Origin: Fimbriimonas sp.
GTDB lineage: Bacteria; Armatimonadota; Fimbriimonadia; Fimbriimonadales; Fimbriimonadaceae
Reading direction: 5' to 3'
Assembly: GCA_031292555.1 (NCBI GenBank)
Contig: JARLGV010000035.1
Span: 1 to 38,476, forward strand
Length of the DNA stretch: 38,476 nucleotides
In this document: one piece after another, positions 1 through 7,831 of the stretch
How the letters are laid out: the number at the start of each line of letters is the position of its first letter
Numbering within the stretch: position 1 is the stretch's first letter
The notes under the pieces: generated by a model
Databases searched by the model: none
What the model was told of the DNA's origin: nothing
Seen by the model: the letters and a program-made list of their open reading frames with translations, nothing else
Made by a program: the position numbers and the translations under genes

Positions 1-1
1 T

Positions 2-1765
2 CTACTCAAACTGAATGTCGCTGATGTAGACCGTGACGCCTTGTCCTTGGCCTCCGATCGTCATCAACAGGCCGGTCTTGATACGACTCAGGTTCTTTCC
101 AGAGAGGTCGACGGTGAACTTGCGCCATTCCTGCGTGAGTTCGACCTTGCCACCATCGACAATCGCCGTGTCGGCGTACTTCTTGTCGTTCTTGATGATC
201 CCTACTCCGAATGAGACCTTCTCTCCGCCGTTCTGCCCCCGAGCCCATAGGGTGAGCTTCTTTGCGCCAGTCAGGTCGAAGCCGCCCGGCTTGTCGCCCC
301 AATCGCCCTCGGGACTTTGCCAAGCGATCGCTCCCCAACTGTCGCCGGCGGTGTAGTCCCAGCGGATGCACTTGTCACCGGAGTGGGGATTCGCGGTGGA
401 TGCCATGTCGATCTTCATTGCGCCGGCGTTGCCCATCCAGCCGGATGGGATATAGCCTTGAGTGCCGTTCGTGCCGCTATAGATCGAGTACGGCAAATTG
501 ACCTTTGCGCCCATCGCAAGCGGGATCGCACCACGGACCCGAAGCGGCACATTGGCGACGGCGGCGCCACCGTGCTGGTTGCGCACGACTGCGAACAGGC
601 GATAGGTTCCCGGCGTAGTGGGCATTTTGACCGTCGCGGTTGATGGCGTGGAGGCAGTGACTGCGCCGGGGATCGTGTCGGGAACGTCCTCTTTGTCGCC
701 ATTGATCGTTTGAACCCCGCTATCACCGGTGAGGCTCCATCTCACGTTGAGGTTGTCACCCTTCGGATCGGCGACGATAAGGTGGGCCTGAACCGTATCT
801 CCGGAGTCCACCGCCGGATCGCCATCGACGGTCAGCTTCGAGATGTGTGGACAAGGATGCTCGGGCGCTTTACCCGACCATAGCTTCTGCATAGCGTCGA
901 CCGCGCCTAGCCGTGTGCCGTCGGCAAGGAACATCCCGAACCATGTCGCGGTGGCCTCCTGCTTGTTGCCCCAAATGAAGGAGAGACAACCAAGGCAGAG
1001 GTCGGGGTGATCGACGACGTTGGCTTTGTATGCCTTCTCGTACCAACCCTCCTTCTCGGTGCTGCTTAGTTCGATCGGTCGGTTCCACGGTGTGCTCGCC
1101 GCCTCCCACGTGCCGGGAGGGCCGCACTCGGTGATGATATACGGCTTGACGCCGCCCTGCTTGACGTACCGGTCGTAGATCGACTGACACCCGGCATAGC
1201 TGTTGATGCCAATGATGTCGATGCTGGGGCACATTCGGTGGATCGCCGGTATCTTCTTGCCGCCGACCTCCGCGACGATCGTCGCGGTCGGATGGTTCGG
1301 GTCCAATTTGTGGGCCATGTGTGCGATATCCTCGACGGCAGTCCAGAGGTTTGGATCGTCGCCTTGCCCATAGTTCTCCATCTCATTGCCGATGCCCCAC
1401 ATCAGAACCGCCGGATTGTCCTTGTACTTCTCGATCACCGCCTTGGCATTTTCGAATTGCTTCTGGACCTGTGCCGGGTCGTCGTAGTGGAAGCCATGCT
1501 CGGCGTGGCCCAGCCAGATGCCAACCATCACCTTGATGCCCGCCTTCTGGGCCTTTGCGAGATCCTCGGCGGCGCCATCGGCGCCCCAAGTCCGAGTGGC
1601 GTTTCCGCCCACCGATGCCAGCAACGGCCAGGAGGCGCTCCCTCCCGCTCCTTTGACCGTGAACGGCTTGCCGTCCACGGTCAACAACCAATGCTGCGCC
1701 ACCTGCTTCACCGCCACGTGCGATGGACCCTGTAACGCCAAAGCCGCAATCAACGCGCCAACCAT
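2..1765 (-). CDS. Secreted TIM-barrel glycoside hydrolase (GH2/GH5 clan-A type) with C-terminal carbohydrate-binding-like domain
   Basis: The 587-residue protein starts with a short hydrophobic segment (about residues 2-12), probably a minimal signal peptide. Residues 25-300 look like a GH clan-A TIM barrel: the acid/base would be E128 in GIGNEME and the nucleophile E213 in IITECGPPG, both at expected strand ends. Residues 305-415 resemble an Ig-like beta-sandwich and residues 420-587 a jelly-roll carbohydrate-binding module (ends YISDIQFE). The family is inferred from the two Glu motifs, so substrate (beta-glucan, mannan or galactan) is unknown. No closer in-frame start lies upstream of the ATG. 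It stands alone on the minus strand. It complements the GH32, GH29 and GH127 enzymes further right. Confidence 0.8.
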   Translation of the reverse strand: MVGALIAALALQGPSHVAVKQVAQHWLLTVDGKPFTVKGAGGSASWPLLASVGGNATRTWGADGAAEDLAKAQKAGIKVMVGIWLGHAEHGFHYDDPAQVQKQFENAKAVIEKYKDNPAVLMWGIGNEMENYGQGDDPNLWTAVEDIAHMAHKLDPNHPTATIVAEVGGKKIPAIHRMCPSIDIIGINSYAGCQSIYDRYVKQGGVKPYIITECGPPGTWEAASTPWNRPIELSSTEKEGWYEKAYKANVVDHPDLCLGCLSFIWGNKQEATATWFGMFLADGTRLGAVDAMQKLWSGKAPEHPCPHISKLTVDGDPAVDSGDTVQAHLIVADPKGDNLNVRWSLTGDSGVQTINGDKEDVPDTIPGAVTASTPSTATVKMPTTPGTYRLFAVVRNQHGGAAVANVPLRVRGAIPLAMGAKVNLPYSIYSGTNGTQGYIPSGWMGNAGAMKIDMASTANPHSGDKCIRWDYTAGDSWGAIAWQSPEGDWGDKPGGFDLTGAKKLTLWARGQNGGEKVSFGVGIIKNDKKYADTAIVDGGKVELTQEWRKFTVDLSGKNLSRIKTGLLMTIGGQGQGVTVYISDIQFE

Positions 1766-1799
1766 GTCGCGATTATGAGTGGAATAAACGTTTCACGTT

Positions 1800-2030
1800 A
1801 GTCGGAGTAAACGAGATGTCGAGGACACGGGAGTTCCTCGGGTTCGGTGTTCAGGGTTGAGGGTTCTGACCTCCCTGGGCCTGTGCCTCGTTCGTCGGTT
1901 CTAGTCGTGCTCTATACACCACCCAACTGGCACCCAAAGCCCTGCCAGACGCTGAACCCTGAACCCCAAAATCACTATCCGCCCCTCGTCCCGCGCCCCT
2001 CTGACCCCGCTCCGCGACCCTCTGACAGAT
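1800..2030. repeat. Degenerate intergenic repeat tract (TTCAGGG-type and 22-bp tandem repeats)
   Basis: Around 1847-1866 the plus strand reads TTCAGGGTTGAGGGTTC, and around 1950-1967 the complementary CTGAACCCTGAACCCC, making a loose inverted pair of TTCAGGG-like units. On the minus strand, two tandem copies starting TCAGAGGG, each about 22 bp, cover roughly 1985-2030. These fall inside the last codons of the neighbouring epimerase gene. The function is unknown; it could be a mobile intergenic repeat or decayed DNA. Confidence 0.5.
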
Positions 2031-2931
2031 CCGCTGCCGCTTCCCGCCAATGCGGGAAACGAAAGGCGAAGCCGGCTTCGAGCAGCCGAGTCGGCACGAC
2101 CCGGCGGCTCTTGAGGATCAACTCTGTCTCGGTGCCCATCGCCCAGGCGCCGATTTCCGCCATCCACTTCGCGGCTGGGAGGCCGATCTTCACGCCAAGA
2201 GTCTCTCGCAGAATCGTCATGAATTCGGCTTGCGGGATAGGATTGGGGGAACAGATGTTCACTGGACCCGATATGTCCTCCCGCCCGATCAGAAAATCGA
2301 CTGCCGAGCAGAAGTCGGCCTCGTGCACCCACGAAACGAACTGTCCCCCGCCGGCGATCGGGCCGCCCAGCCCTCGGCGGCATAGGGAGCAGAGCACGTC
2401 GAAGATACTGCCCGGGATGGCGCTCATCGTCATGGCCGACCGCATGGCGACTTTACGGGTACGTGGCGTCGGGGCCGCCTCAAGTTCGGCCTCCCAGGCG
2501 AGCGCTATATCCAAACTCCTCACCCACTTCCAGGGAGTCCCCGGTTCCGGCTCGATGTGTCCGGTGATCTCGTCGTTCGGCGCATCGGACCGGTGCCGAT
2601 AGATGGTCGAGGTGCTCGCATTCAGCCAAACCCGCGGAGGGTTTTTGCTTTCGGCAATTGCCTGTCCGAGTACTTTCGTCGACTCCACCCGGCTGGCCGT
2701 CAACTCGCGGAACACCGCGTCCGAATACCGGCAGTTCACCGACTTCCCCGCGAGGTTGATCACTGCATCCGCCCCGTTAATCTCCCGGGTCCAGGCCCCC
2801 AACGTCCGCCCATCCCACCGTATTCCGGGCCCGCTGCGCGACAGGATGACGACCTTGTGTCCGGCATTTGTGAGATGCCGGGATAGACCCTGCCCTATAT
2901 GACCGGACCCACCTGGAATGACGATCTTCAT
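1975..2931 (-). CDS. TIGR01777 / YfcH-type NAD(P)-binding epimerase-family protein
   Basis: An extended short-chain dehydrogenase fold. The N-terminal nucleotide-binding motif GGSGHIG lies directly after the start, with NLAGKSVNCRY further on, a typical signature of the YfcH/SulA-like TIGR01777 family. The C-terminal part (about residues 245-300, EIGAWAMGTETELILKSRRV) matches the small DUF1731 domain that closes this family. The reaction is not established for most members. I chose the ATG at 2931 over the upstream GTG at 2940 because it places the Rossmann strand at the very N-terminus. The last 16 residues are Gly/Arg/Glu-rich and encoded by tandem repeat DNA, so the natural C-terminus has probably been replaced by read-through into repeats. 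Confidence 0.85.
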   Translation of the reverse strand: MKIVIPGGSGHIGQGLSRHLTNAGHKVVILSRSGPGIRWDGRTLGAWTREINGADAVINLAGKSVNCRYSDAVFRELTASRVESTKVLGQAIAESKNPPRVWLNASTSTIYRHRSDAPNDEITGHIEPEPGTPWKWVRSLDIALAWEAELEAAPTPRTRKVAMRSAMTMSAIPGSIFDVLCSLCRRGLGGPIAGGGQFVSWVHEADFCSAVDFLIGREDISGPVNICSPNPIPQAEFMTILRETLGVKIGLPAAKWMAEIGAWAMGTETELILKSRRVVPTRLLEAGFAFRFPHWREAAADLSEGRGAGSEGRGTRGG

Positions 2932-3154
2932 GGTTCGCACTTAGTCTAGATGCGAACTGGCACTCAATGTAGTAGCCTAGGCGATCACACGGGTGGTGGC
3001 CAGTGGTCCAACTGTCGTAGTTCACTGATTGAGGAAGGCAAAGGCGTGGACCCATGCGGTGAGCGGGGCCCCATGCTGTGAGAGCGCTGGTTAAGACTGA
3101 GCGACCGAGGGAGATCGGCCACGTCGGTTATGGTAAACCTCGAAGCGGAGGACG

Positions 3155-3604
3155 ATGATCGTGCTGTCAAAACTTGCTTCGATAGTTGTACTGGCTTGCG
3201 TCGCACATTGGGCGTGTGGTTTCCAGGGGAAGCCGGCCGAAAGGCTGGTTGGGGTTGGGAACGTGGCGCAATTCAATCCATATCCAGGGAAGGCCCTAGC
3301 GGCGCATGGGATTCAGCCAATGGTGATCGGCGGGGCGGGAATCGATGGGTACTCGGTTCCGGCGAGCCAGGCCGCGAAGGCGCGCGCGGTGTTGATCGCC
3401 GACTGGCGTGCGCATCACTACTGCCTGACGATTCGGCTTGACCACAGCAAATGGAAGCACTACGACGGCAAAGTGGCCGATCCAATGGTGTACGACACGC
3501 CATACTCGCCGGCGTTCCTAAAGGAACGGTCCGATACCGCCAGGCGGCGGCTTATGGACCGCGGCAAGCACGGAAATAAGCCGATCGGGCGGTCCTTGTT
3601 CTAG
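3155..3604 (+). CDS. Small exported protein of unknown function
   Basis: 149 residues with an N-terminal hydrophobic segment (about 5-21, ASIVVLACVAHWACG) that looks like a signal peptide without a good lipobox. The mature part is basic and rich in Tyr and His. I recognise no family. A GGAGG at 3147-3151 sits only 3 bases before the ATG but 9 bases before an in-frame GTG at 3161, so GTG may be the true start. Its TAG stop shares the palindrome CTAG (3601-3604) with the stop of a gene fragment on the minus strand. Confidence 0.6.
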   Translation: MIVLSKLASIVVLACVAHWACGFQGKPAERLVGVGNVAQFNPYPGKALAAHGIQPMVIGGAGIDGYSVPASQAAKARAVLIADWRAHHYCLTIRLDHSKWKHYDGKVADPMVYDTPYSPAFLKERSDTARRRLMDRGKHGNKPIGRSLF

Positions 3605-3745
3605 TAGGCCGGCCCGATCTTGACATTACCCATCGGCGGTTTGAAGCAGTTGTTGGTGGCATCGGCGACGGTGACGCCGAACTGGAATTGGGTCTGAACA
3701 CCGTTGCCGGTTCCGATGCTCTGCGCCGGCGACGCAAATGTCCCA
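3601..3745 (-). pseudogene. C-terminal fragment of an unidentified gene joined to the AbiEii remnant
   Basis: In a minus-strand frame different from the AbiEii remnant, about 45 codons end at TAG (3603-3601) and read like natural protein: SIGTGNGVQTQFQFGVTVAD, then an NNCFKPPMG segment, ending GPAY. No start codon leads into it. The GTGNGVQTQFQF segment vaguely recalls phage tail proteins (GDGVTTTFQ type), but this is weak. The most economical reading is that a deletion or recombination replaced the 3' part of the AbiEii gene with the tail of another gene. Confidence 0.45.
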
Positions 3746-4018
3746 GAGGATCTCGGTGACGGCAGATACGTCGAATTGGCCGTACGCCAAGAAATCCATG
3801 TCCTTCGTGGCGCGAATTTGTGTTTTGCTCCAGACTTGAAACAGCATCGCCCCCTTCAAGATCAGAGCGGATCGGTGCGGGCTGCGGCCGAGTCGATAGA
3901 GAAATCGTTCCAGCACGTAGCGCCGTAGGACAAGGTTGTAGTTTTCGCCCCGTTGCTCTGCAATATTGAGCAGCCTTTGCCGGACCGATGCGGCCAGGCC
4001 CTTGTTCGGTTGACTCAT
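3735..4018 (-). pseudogene. Truncated AbiEii-type nucleotidyltransferase toxin
   Basis: The first ~95 residues fit the AbiEii toxin family of type IV toxin-antitoxin systems: YVLERFLYRLGRSPH, then LKGAMLFQVW and the nucleotidyltransferase acidic motif TKDMDFL. Similarity ends near ILWDIC. The sequence then runs out of frame into an unrelated tail, so most of the toxin (normally roughly 250-300 residues) is missing. The ATG overlaps the antitoxin stop as ATGA (4015-4018), the usual translational coupling of abiE operons. A toxin this short, without its C-terminal domain, is almost certainly inactive. Confidence 0.75.
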
Positions 4019-4617
4019 ATCGACATCGCTTCCATGTAGGGTCGCATAATATTCTCCACCCGATTGGTTTTCGCGTACTGCCGAAGTTCATCCCTGTTGC
4101 AGCGTCGTTCGCGTAGCACTTCTCGAAGTGCCTCTAGAGCAACGTCCAACCCGATCTTGTTGCGGAACTTAAAGCAGTCTGCAACCGTCTTCGCGATTGA
4201 GTAAACCGCCACGTCCACGCCTTCAAGCCTGTGCCATTCGATACCTGCCTCATAGCCGGGAGAAGTGGCGACGACGACTCGCAGAGAAAGGCCGTTGCTC
4301 TTGGCAATCCGGGTCCCGTATGGAATGGCAAGCCAAACCTGATAAGGTAGTTAAGTTCCGACATCGTGAAAGCTCAAAGCAGAAAGCAGGCATACCACGC
4401 CCTTGGATTGCCTGCGCACTGCCTCGACAAGGCTGTGAGACTCGGTGAATTCATGATCGGATAGCCTGTAAAGACCACGGGCCGCACGGGTGATGGCGCC
4501 TGCGGCAACCAAACCGCGGAGTTGGGAGTTGGTTGCCCCAAGTTGCTTCAGGTCGCTGGGGCGGATGATGCCCTGAGCCTTGGCAAGCGCAAGCACGCGT
4601 TCTTGTTTCTCAGTCAT
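4015..4617 (-). pseudogene. AbiEi-type antitoxin/regulator interrupted by an in-frame TAA
   Basis: A 201-codon frame with one stop, TAA at 4353-4351 (codon 89), where the context LSFHDVGT*LPYQVWLAIP strongly suggests an original CAA (Gln). The part before the stop is the winged-helix AbiEi_4-like DNA-binding domain (MTEKQERVLALAKAQGII...); the part after it is the AbiEi antitoxin domain (VVVATSPGYE, DVAVYSIAKTVADCFKFR, ending YMEAMSI). There is no frameshift. I chose the ATG at 4617 because longer in-frame starts would include the promoter. The partner toxin is also broken, so the module is dead or being lost. Confidence 0.85.
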
Positions 4618-4639
4618 ATATCGCCTAATAAGTCTATAA

Positions 4640-4668
4640 ATATTATCATTTTTAGACGCTTTAGTCAA
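4640..4668 (-). promoter_or_regulatory. Sigma-70-type promoter for the degenerate AbiE operon
   Basis: On the minus strand TTGACT (4668-4663) is followed after exactly 17 bases by TAATAT (4645-4640), 22 bases before the AbiEi ATG at 4617. This near-consensus promoter implies a leader of about 15 bases. The surrounding 60 bp is far richer in A+T than the neighbourhood. Confidence 0.7.
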
Positions 4669-4809
4669 TCTAAAGGATCCGAATGTTCTGAAGCGCACCA
4701 ATACGTCGATCCGGGCGGATGACCGAAAACGCCCGAAACGCCTAAAAATCTTCTCAGTTTTATGCGTTCAAGTCAAAAAAGAGATTGGGCGGTTTGAGGT
4801 TGACTGACG

Positions 4810-5716
4810 CTACCCCGCAGCCTGTGCCGCCCTCAAATGCCTATGCAGTTGCCGAGCGTGCTGCAAAGCCGTCTTGGAGTTGAAGTCGGCGTTTGTAGCT
4901 CCGTTGAACGTGACGTGCAAGTCCGTCTGGTTATGAACGCCTCCACCGACGGCCGAGTTGGGGATATCCGTGCCAGATCCTCGCGGATTGAGGATCTCCG
5001 GCCCGTTCTCTCCAACCCACATCGGCCCGCCACAGTCGTCGCCTCCGCTGTCGAATCCGGGAATGAACCGCATGAGGCTCATCGCGCTTGACAACACACT
5101 GCCCTTAGGACCGGCTATCCCAGGCAGACCGGCTGCAATTCCCGCCGCCACTCCGATCGAAGATGAGCCTGTCCCGCCCCCGGTCGGTGGAGTTCCTCCC
5201 ATTTGCTTGATCAGGGCGTTGATCGATTGCGTGAGGGTAGCAACATCTGACGTGTTTGCCTGCGAGGTCAGCCTGCAGCAGAGCCATTGCCATCGACGAA
5301 CTGCCCATCCGCCCGGAAAACGTCACCGGCGCCTGCGAGTTGAACGTCCGGTTCAGAGCCTGCATGTCTGCCCTGAGGCCGACAATGTCGGCACGCAGAA
5401 CGCCCGTGACGCCAGACATGTTGGCCAGAGCCGCCGCATAGGCTGCCACCGCAGCCGGGTCCATCGACCGACCAAGCCGCACGGCTGAACTAGCCAGACC
5501 CCTAAGCTCGTCCGTGAACGCCGACACACGCTCCGTCGCCCGAGTCAGAATCCCAGCCAGCCGATCGATCGCAGTGCCAACCGCATTGACTTCCCGGGTC
5601 GCTGATGATGCCACGTCGTCAATCGCAGTGAGCCCCGCCTGTACGCGCCGGTTCGCAGGATCAAACAAACTCGTGTTCCCCGTGAACAGCACGGAGAGTT
5701 CAGCAATCGCCGGCAT
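4810..5716 (-). pseudogene. Phage tail tape measure protein, very short and frameshifted
   Basis: The N-terminal frame (from ATG 5716) begins MPAIAELSVLFTGNTSLFD and carries helical, heptad-like sequence typical of tape measure proteins. The C-terminal frame contains SGGDDCGGPMWVGENGPEI, the well-known GPxxVGExGPE signature near tape measure C-termini. The two frames join by a +1 shift near TTT 5255-5257 (AAA on the coding strand); removing one A gives a continuous LLQADLAGNTSDVATLTQ. The reconstructed protein would be only about 302 residues, against usually 600-2,000, so the middle has probably been deleted too. It lies downstream of the tail chaperone gene in phage order, but an AbiE pair on the other strand separates them. 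Confidence 0.75.
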
Positions 5717-5764
5717 GGCTAATCTAGGGAGATCAAATGGCCAACGCGTTACCGCCTTGGCCTA

Positions 5765-5864
5765 GACTAATCGTATGCGAAATAAGACACCCTACCGGTG
5801 TTTATGCGTATGATTAGTCATATGCGAAATACAACATTCAGCGGCTGATTTTGCGTATAATTAG
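5765..5864 (+). promoter_or_regulatory. Inverted/direct repeat operator and leaderless promoter of the intact AbiE operon
   Basis: Four related copies of one motif occur. GACTAATCGTATGC (5765-5778) and GCGTATGATTAGTC (5806-5819) form an inverted repeat with 12 of 14 positions paired. TATGCGAAATA occurs at 5774-5784 and again at 5821-5831. A further inverted copy, TTGCGTATAATTAG, lies at 5851-5864 and contains a perfect TATAAT (5856-5861). That -10 box lies only 5 bases before the GTG start at 5867, so transcription would begin at or next to the start codon. AbiEi antitoxins are known to repress their operon by binding inverted repeats, so these are probable operator sites. Confidence 0.65.
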
Positions 5865-5866
5865 TT

Positions 5867-6682
5867 GTGAGCTCGATTGAGGCATTTCTGGATGAGCAGC
5901 TTGTAAGCGGACGATCCTACTTCTCTCTCGATGAGGCCGTCCGACAGCACTCCATGTCGCCTCAGGCCTTTGCCGCCGCTGCACGCAGACTGATCAAGAA
6001 GCAGAAACTGATTAGGCCAAGACAAGAGTTCTTTGTGATTCAGCGTCCCGAGGATCGAATTGCAGGACCGGACCCGGTTAAGTGGATCGACGGGTTGATG
6101 AAGTACCAGAAAATTGACTACCGGATTTCTTTGCTGAGCGCTGCTGCGCATCACGGATCGTCCCACCAATCGGCGATGGTGTTTCAGCTTGTTGTTCCCA
6201 AGCAGTTGCGCGGAATTCAAGTCGGCCGGCACCGCTTGCAGTTTGTGTATCAGAAGGCGCCGATCTTCAACAAGGTCAACCGGTCCGACTGGGTAGGTCA
6301 GATCAAGAGCGACGAGGGATTTGCGAAGGTCGCCGGGGTCGAACTGACCCTTCTTGATTCGATGCGCTACTACCGTAGCGCTGGCGGAATCGATGGAGTC
6401 GCCCAAATGTCGAAGGACATAGGTGGTAATGCGAATCCACGAAAACTGGCTCAGGTTGCCGCCGGCTATGAGAACTCGACGGTGAGACGACTCGGTTATC
6501 TGTTGGAGCTTTCAGGGCACGAACGGCAAGCTCATGCGCTGTTGCCGTTTGCTGCCAAGGCCAGCTCAATTCAACCCCTCAATCCATCGGTTATGTCGAG
6601 CCCATCGCTCGCAATGGATCGGCATAAGAAGGACGAGACGTGGCGCCTCGACATCAATCAAGTCGTGGAGATTGACAGTTGA
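5867..6682 (+). CDS. AbiEi-family antitoxin / autorepressor of a type IV toxin-antitoxin system
   Basis: 271 residues. The N-terminal third is a winged-helix-like region (SYFSLDEAVRQHSMSP..., ARRLIKKQKLIRPRQEFF), followed by an AbiEi-type antitoxin domain (KYQKIDYRISLLSAAAHHG, VELTLLDSMRYY). The GTG start is supported by the adjacent TATAAT promoter and the antitoxin length. The stop codon overlaps the TTG start of the downstream AbiEii gene (TTGA, 6679-6682), the standard coupled arrangement. It should neutralise the toxin without direct protein contact and repress its own promoter through the repeats at 5765-5864. It is transcribed against the surrounding phage tail operon and is inserted between chaperone and tape measure genes. 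Confidence 0.85.
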   Translation: MSSIEAFLDEQLVSGRSYFSLDEAVRQHSMSPQAFAAAARRLIKKQKLIRPRQEFFVIQRPEDRIAGPDPVKWIDGLMKYQKIDYRISLLSAAAHHGSSHQSAMVFQLVVPKQLRGIQVGRHRLQFVYQKAPIFNKVNRSDWVGQIKSDEGFAKVAGVELTLLDSMRYYRSAGGIDGVAQMSKDIGGNANPRKLAQVAAGYENSTVRRLGYLLELSGHERQAHALLPFAAKASSIQPLNPSVMSSPSLAMDRHKKDETWRLDINQVVEIDS

Positions 6683-7545
6683 TTCCACGAGCACACCTTC
6701 AAGCATGGAGGAACCATACTCCGTGGCCAGATCTCCGGCAGGTTGAGCAGGACCTGATCATTTGCCGGGCCTTGTGCGATCTCTTCACTTTTTCCGCGCT
6801 TAAGGGAAAGATTGCCTTCCGTGGCGGAACCGCGATTCATAAACTGCTGTTCCCGACGCCCCTGCGCTACTCGGAAGACATCGACCTGGTCCAAATCCAA
6901 GCTGAGCCTAGCGGCAAGACGATCGATGCAATTCGAGATGCGCTCTCATGGCTTGGAAAGTGTCGGCGAACTCAAGCGGCTCACTCTACGCATCTCGTCT
7001 TCCAATTCGAGCCCGAATCTAACCCTGGCGCAAAGCTAAAGCTTAAGGTGGAATTCAATACCCGAGAGCACGAGAGCCTACTGGGGCTCAAAGAGTATCC
7101 ATTCCAGATCGACAATCCTTGGTTCAGCGGCAAGGCGAACATAGTGTCGTTCGAAGCGGAGGAACTGTTTGGCACGAAGCTGCGTGCCCTCTTACAGCGT
7201 CATAAGAATCGCGACCTGTTCGATATGCAAGAAGGGCTAAAGCAGCTGAACATGGATCTCGACAAGCTGATAGCGGTGTTCGAGCACTATCTCGCGCTTC
7301 AAGATAGCCCGATCAGTCGCGCGGAGGCAGAGATGGTTATGGTTGGCAAATTGAGGCGGAGCCTGACCGACGATATTGCGCCGCTGCTTCCTGCCGGAGT
7401 CGTCTACGATCACCGTGAATCGGTTAGAGCCTTCAACATGGTTTGGACCGATCTAATCTCCCGAATATCGGGAGACGGTTGGAAGAATTCCGAGCAAGTC
7501 ATCGCGGAACTTCGAGCAGGAAGGTATCCAGACCTTCTAAAGTGA
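6679..7545 (+). CDS. AbiEii-family nucleotidyltransferase toxin
   Basis: 288 residues starting MIPRAHLQAW, a start well conserved in this family, from a TTG codon overlapping the antitoxin stop. The nucleotidyltransferase core is intact: RGGTAIHKLLF (residues 48-58) followed by RYSEDIDLV with the two metal-binding Asp at 67 and 69, then KLKVEFNTRE and an EELFGTKLRALLQRHKNRD helix. The C-terminal part is helical as in AbiEii. These toxins transfer nucleotides to cellular RNA targets and cause abortive infection. The gene ends 13 bp from the convergent end of the tail-chaperone extension (7559), so the module is inserted with almost no spare DNA. Confidence 0.9.
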   Translation: MIPRAHLQAWRNHTPWPDLRQVEQDLIICRALCDLFTFSALKGKIAFRGGTAIHKLLFPTPLRYSEDIDLVQIQAEPSGKTIDAIRDALSWLGKCRRTQAAHSTHLVFQFEPESNPGAKLKLKVEFNTREHESLLGLKEYPFQIDNPWFSGKANIVSFEAEELFGTKLRALLQRHKNRDLFDMQEGLKQLNMDLDKLIAVFEHYLALQDSPISRAEAEMVMVGKLRRSLTDDIAPLLPAGVVYDHRESVRAFNMVWTDLISRISGDGWKNSEQVIAELRAGRYPDLLK

Positions 7546-7558
7546 GGGAAGGCATTGA

Positions 7559-7831
7559 TCAAGGAGCCGGAAAGGCGCGCCTCAGCGCCTTGGAATTGGC
7601 TTCACTGTAGGCGGAGAAGCAGGCGAACACCACTGCTCCGAGGCCTGGATATTCGTCGACACCCCAAAGCCAAGGGACGTTTCTCAAAGAGTCTTGAAGG
7701 CGCCCTTCGGAATCTTGAAGATTCGCAAAGACGGCGGCCCACCATGGGCAGGCGGCAACGCCGGGCTCATTTGGAGGAACTCCGCCTTTGTACCAAATGA
7801 AGAGCCACTCCTCGAGATCCCTTACTTCGCT
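7559..7831 (-). CDS. Frameshift extension (T part) of the tail assembly chaperone
   Basis: Reading in the -1 frame from the slippery site gives 90 further codons to TGA at 7561-7559, with protein-like sequence (EVRDLEEWLFIWYKGGVPP, then PWWAAVFANL and PWLWGVDEYPG) and no start codon of its own. This matches the G/GT arrangement of siphophages, where a few percent of ribosomes slip and make a longer chaperone needed for tail assembly. The fused product would be about 237 residues. It fills the apparently empty space between the upstream chaperone stop (7822) and the AbiEii gene. Confidence 0.75.
   Translation of the reverse strand, partial: SEVRDLEEWLFIWYKGGVPPNEPGVAACPWWAAVFANLQDSEGRLQDSLRNVPWLWGVDEYPGLGAVVFACFSAYSEANSKALRRAFPAP

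Noticed and set aside
4340-4360. Frameshift in the AbiEi antitoxin
   Set aside because: Reading straight through the TAA keeps conserved sequence in the same frame on both sides, so it is a nonsense codon.
5240-5270. Programmed frameshift in the tape measure gene
   Set aside because: The required shift is +1, no recognised slippery or stop context is present, and phages place the programmed site in the chaperone gene, where one is found.
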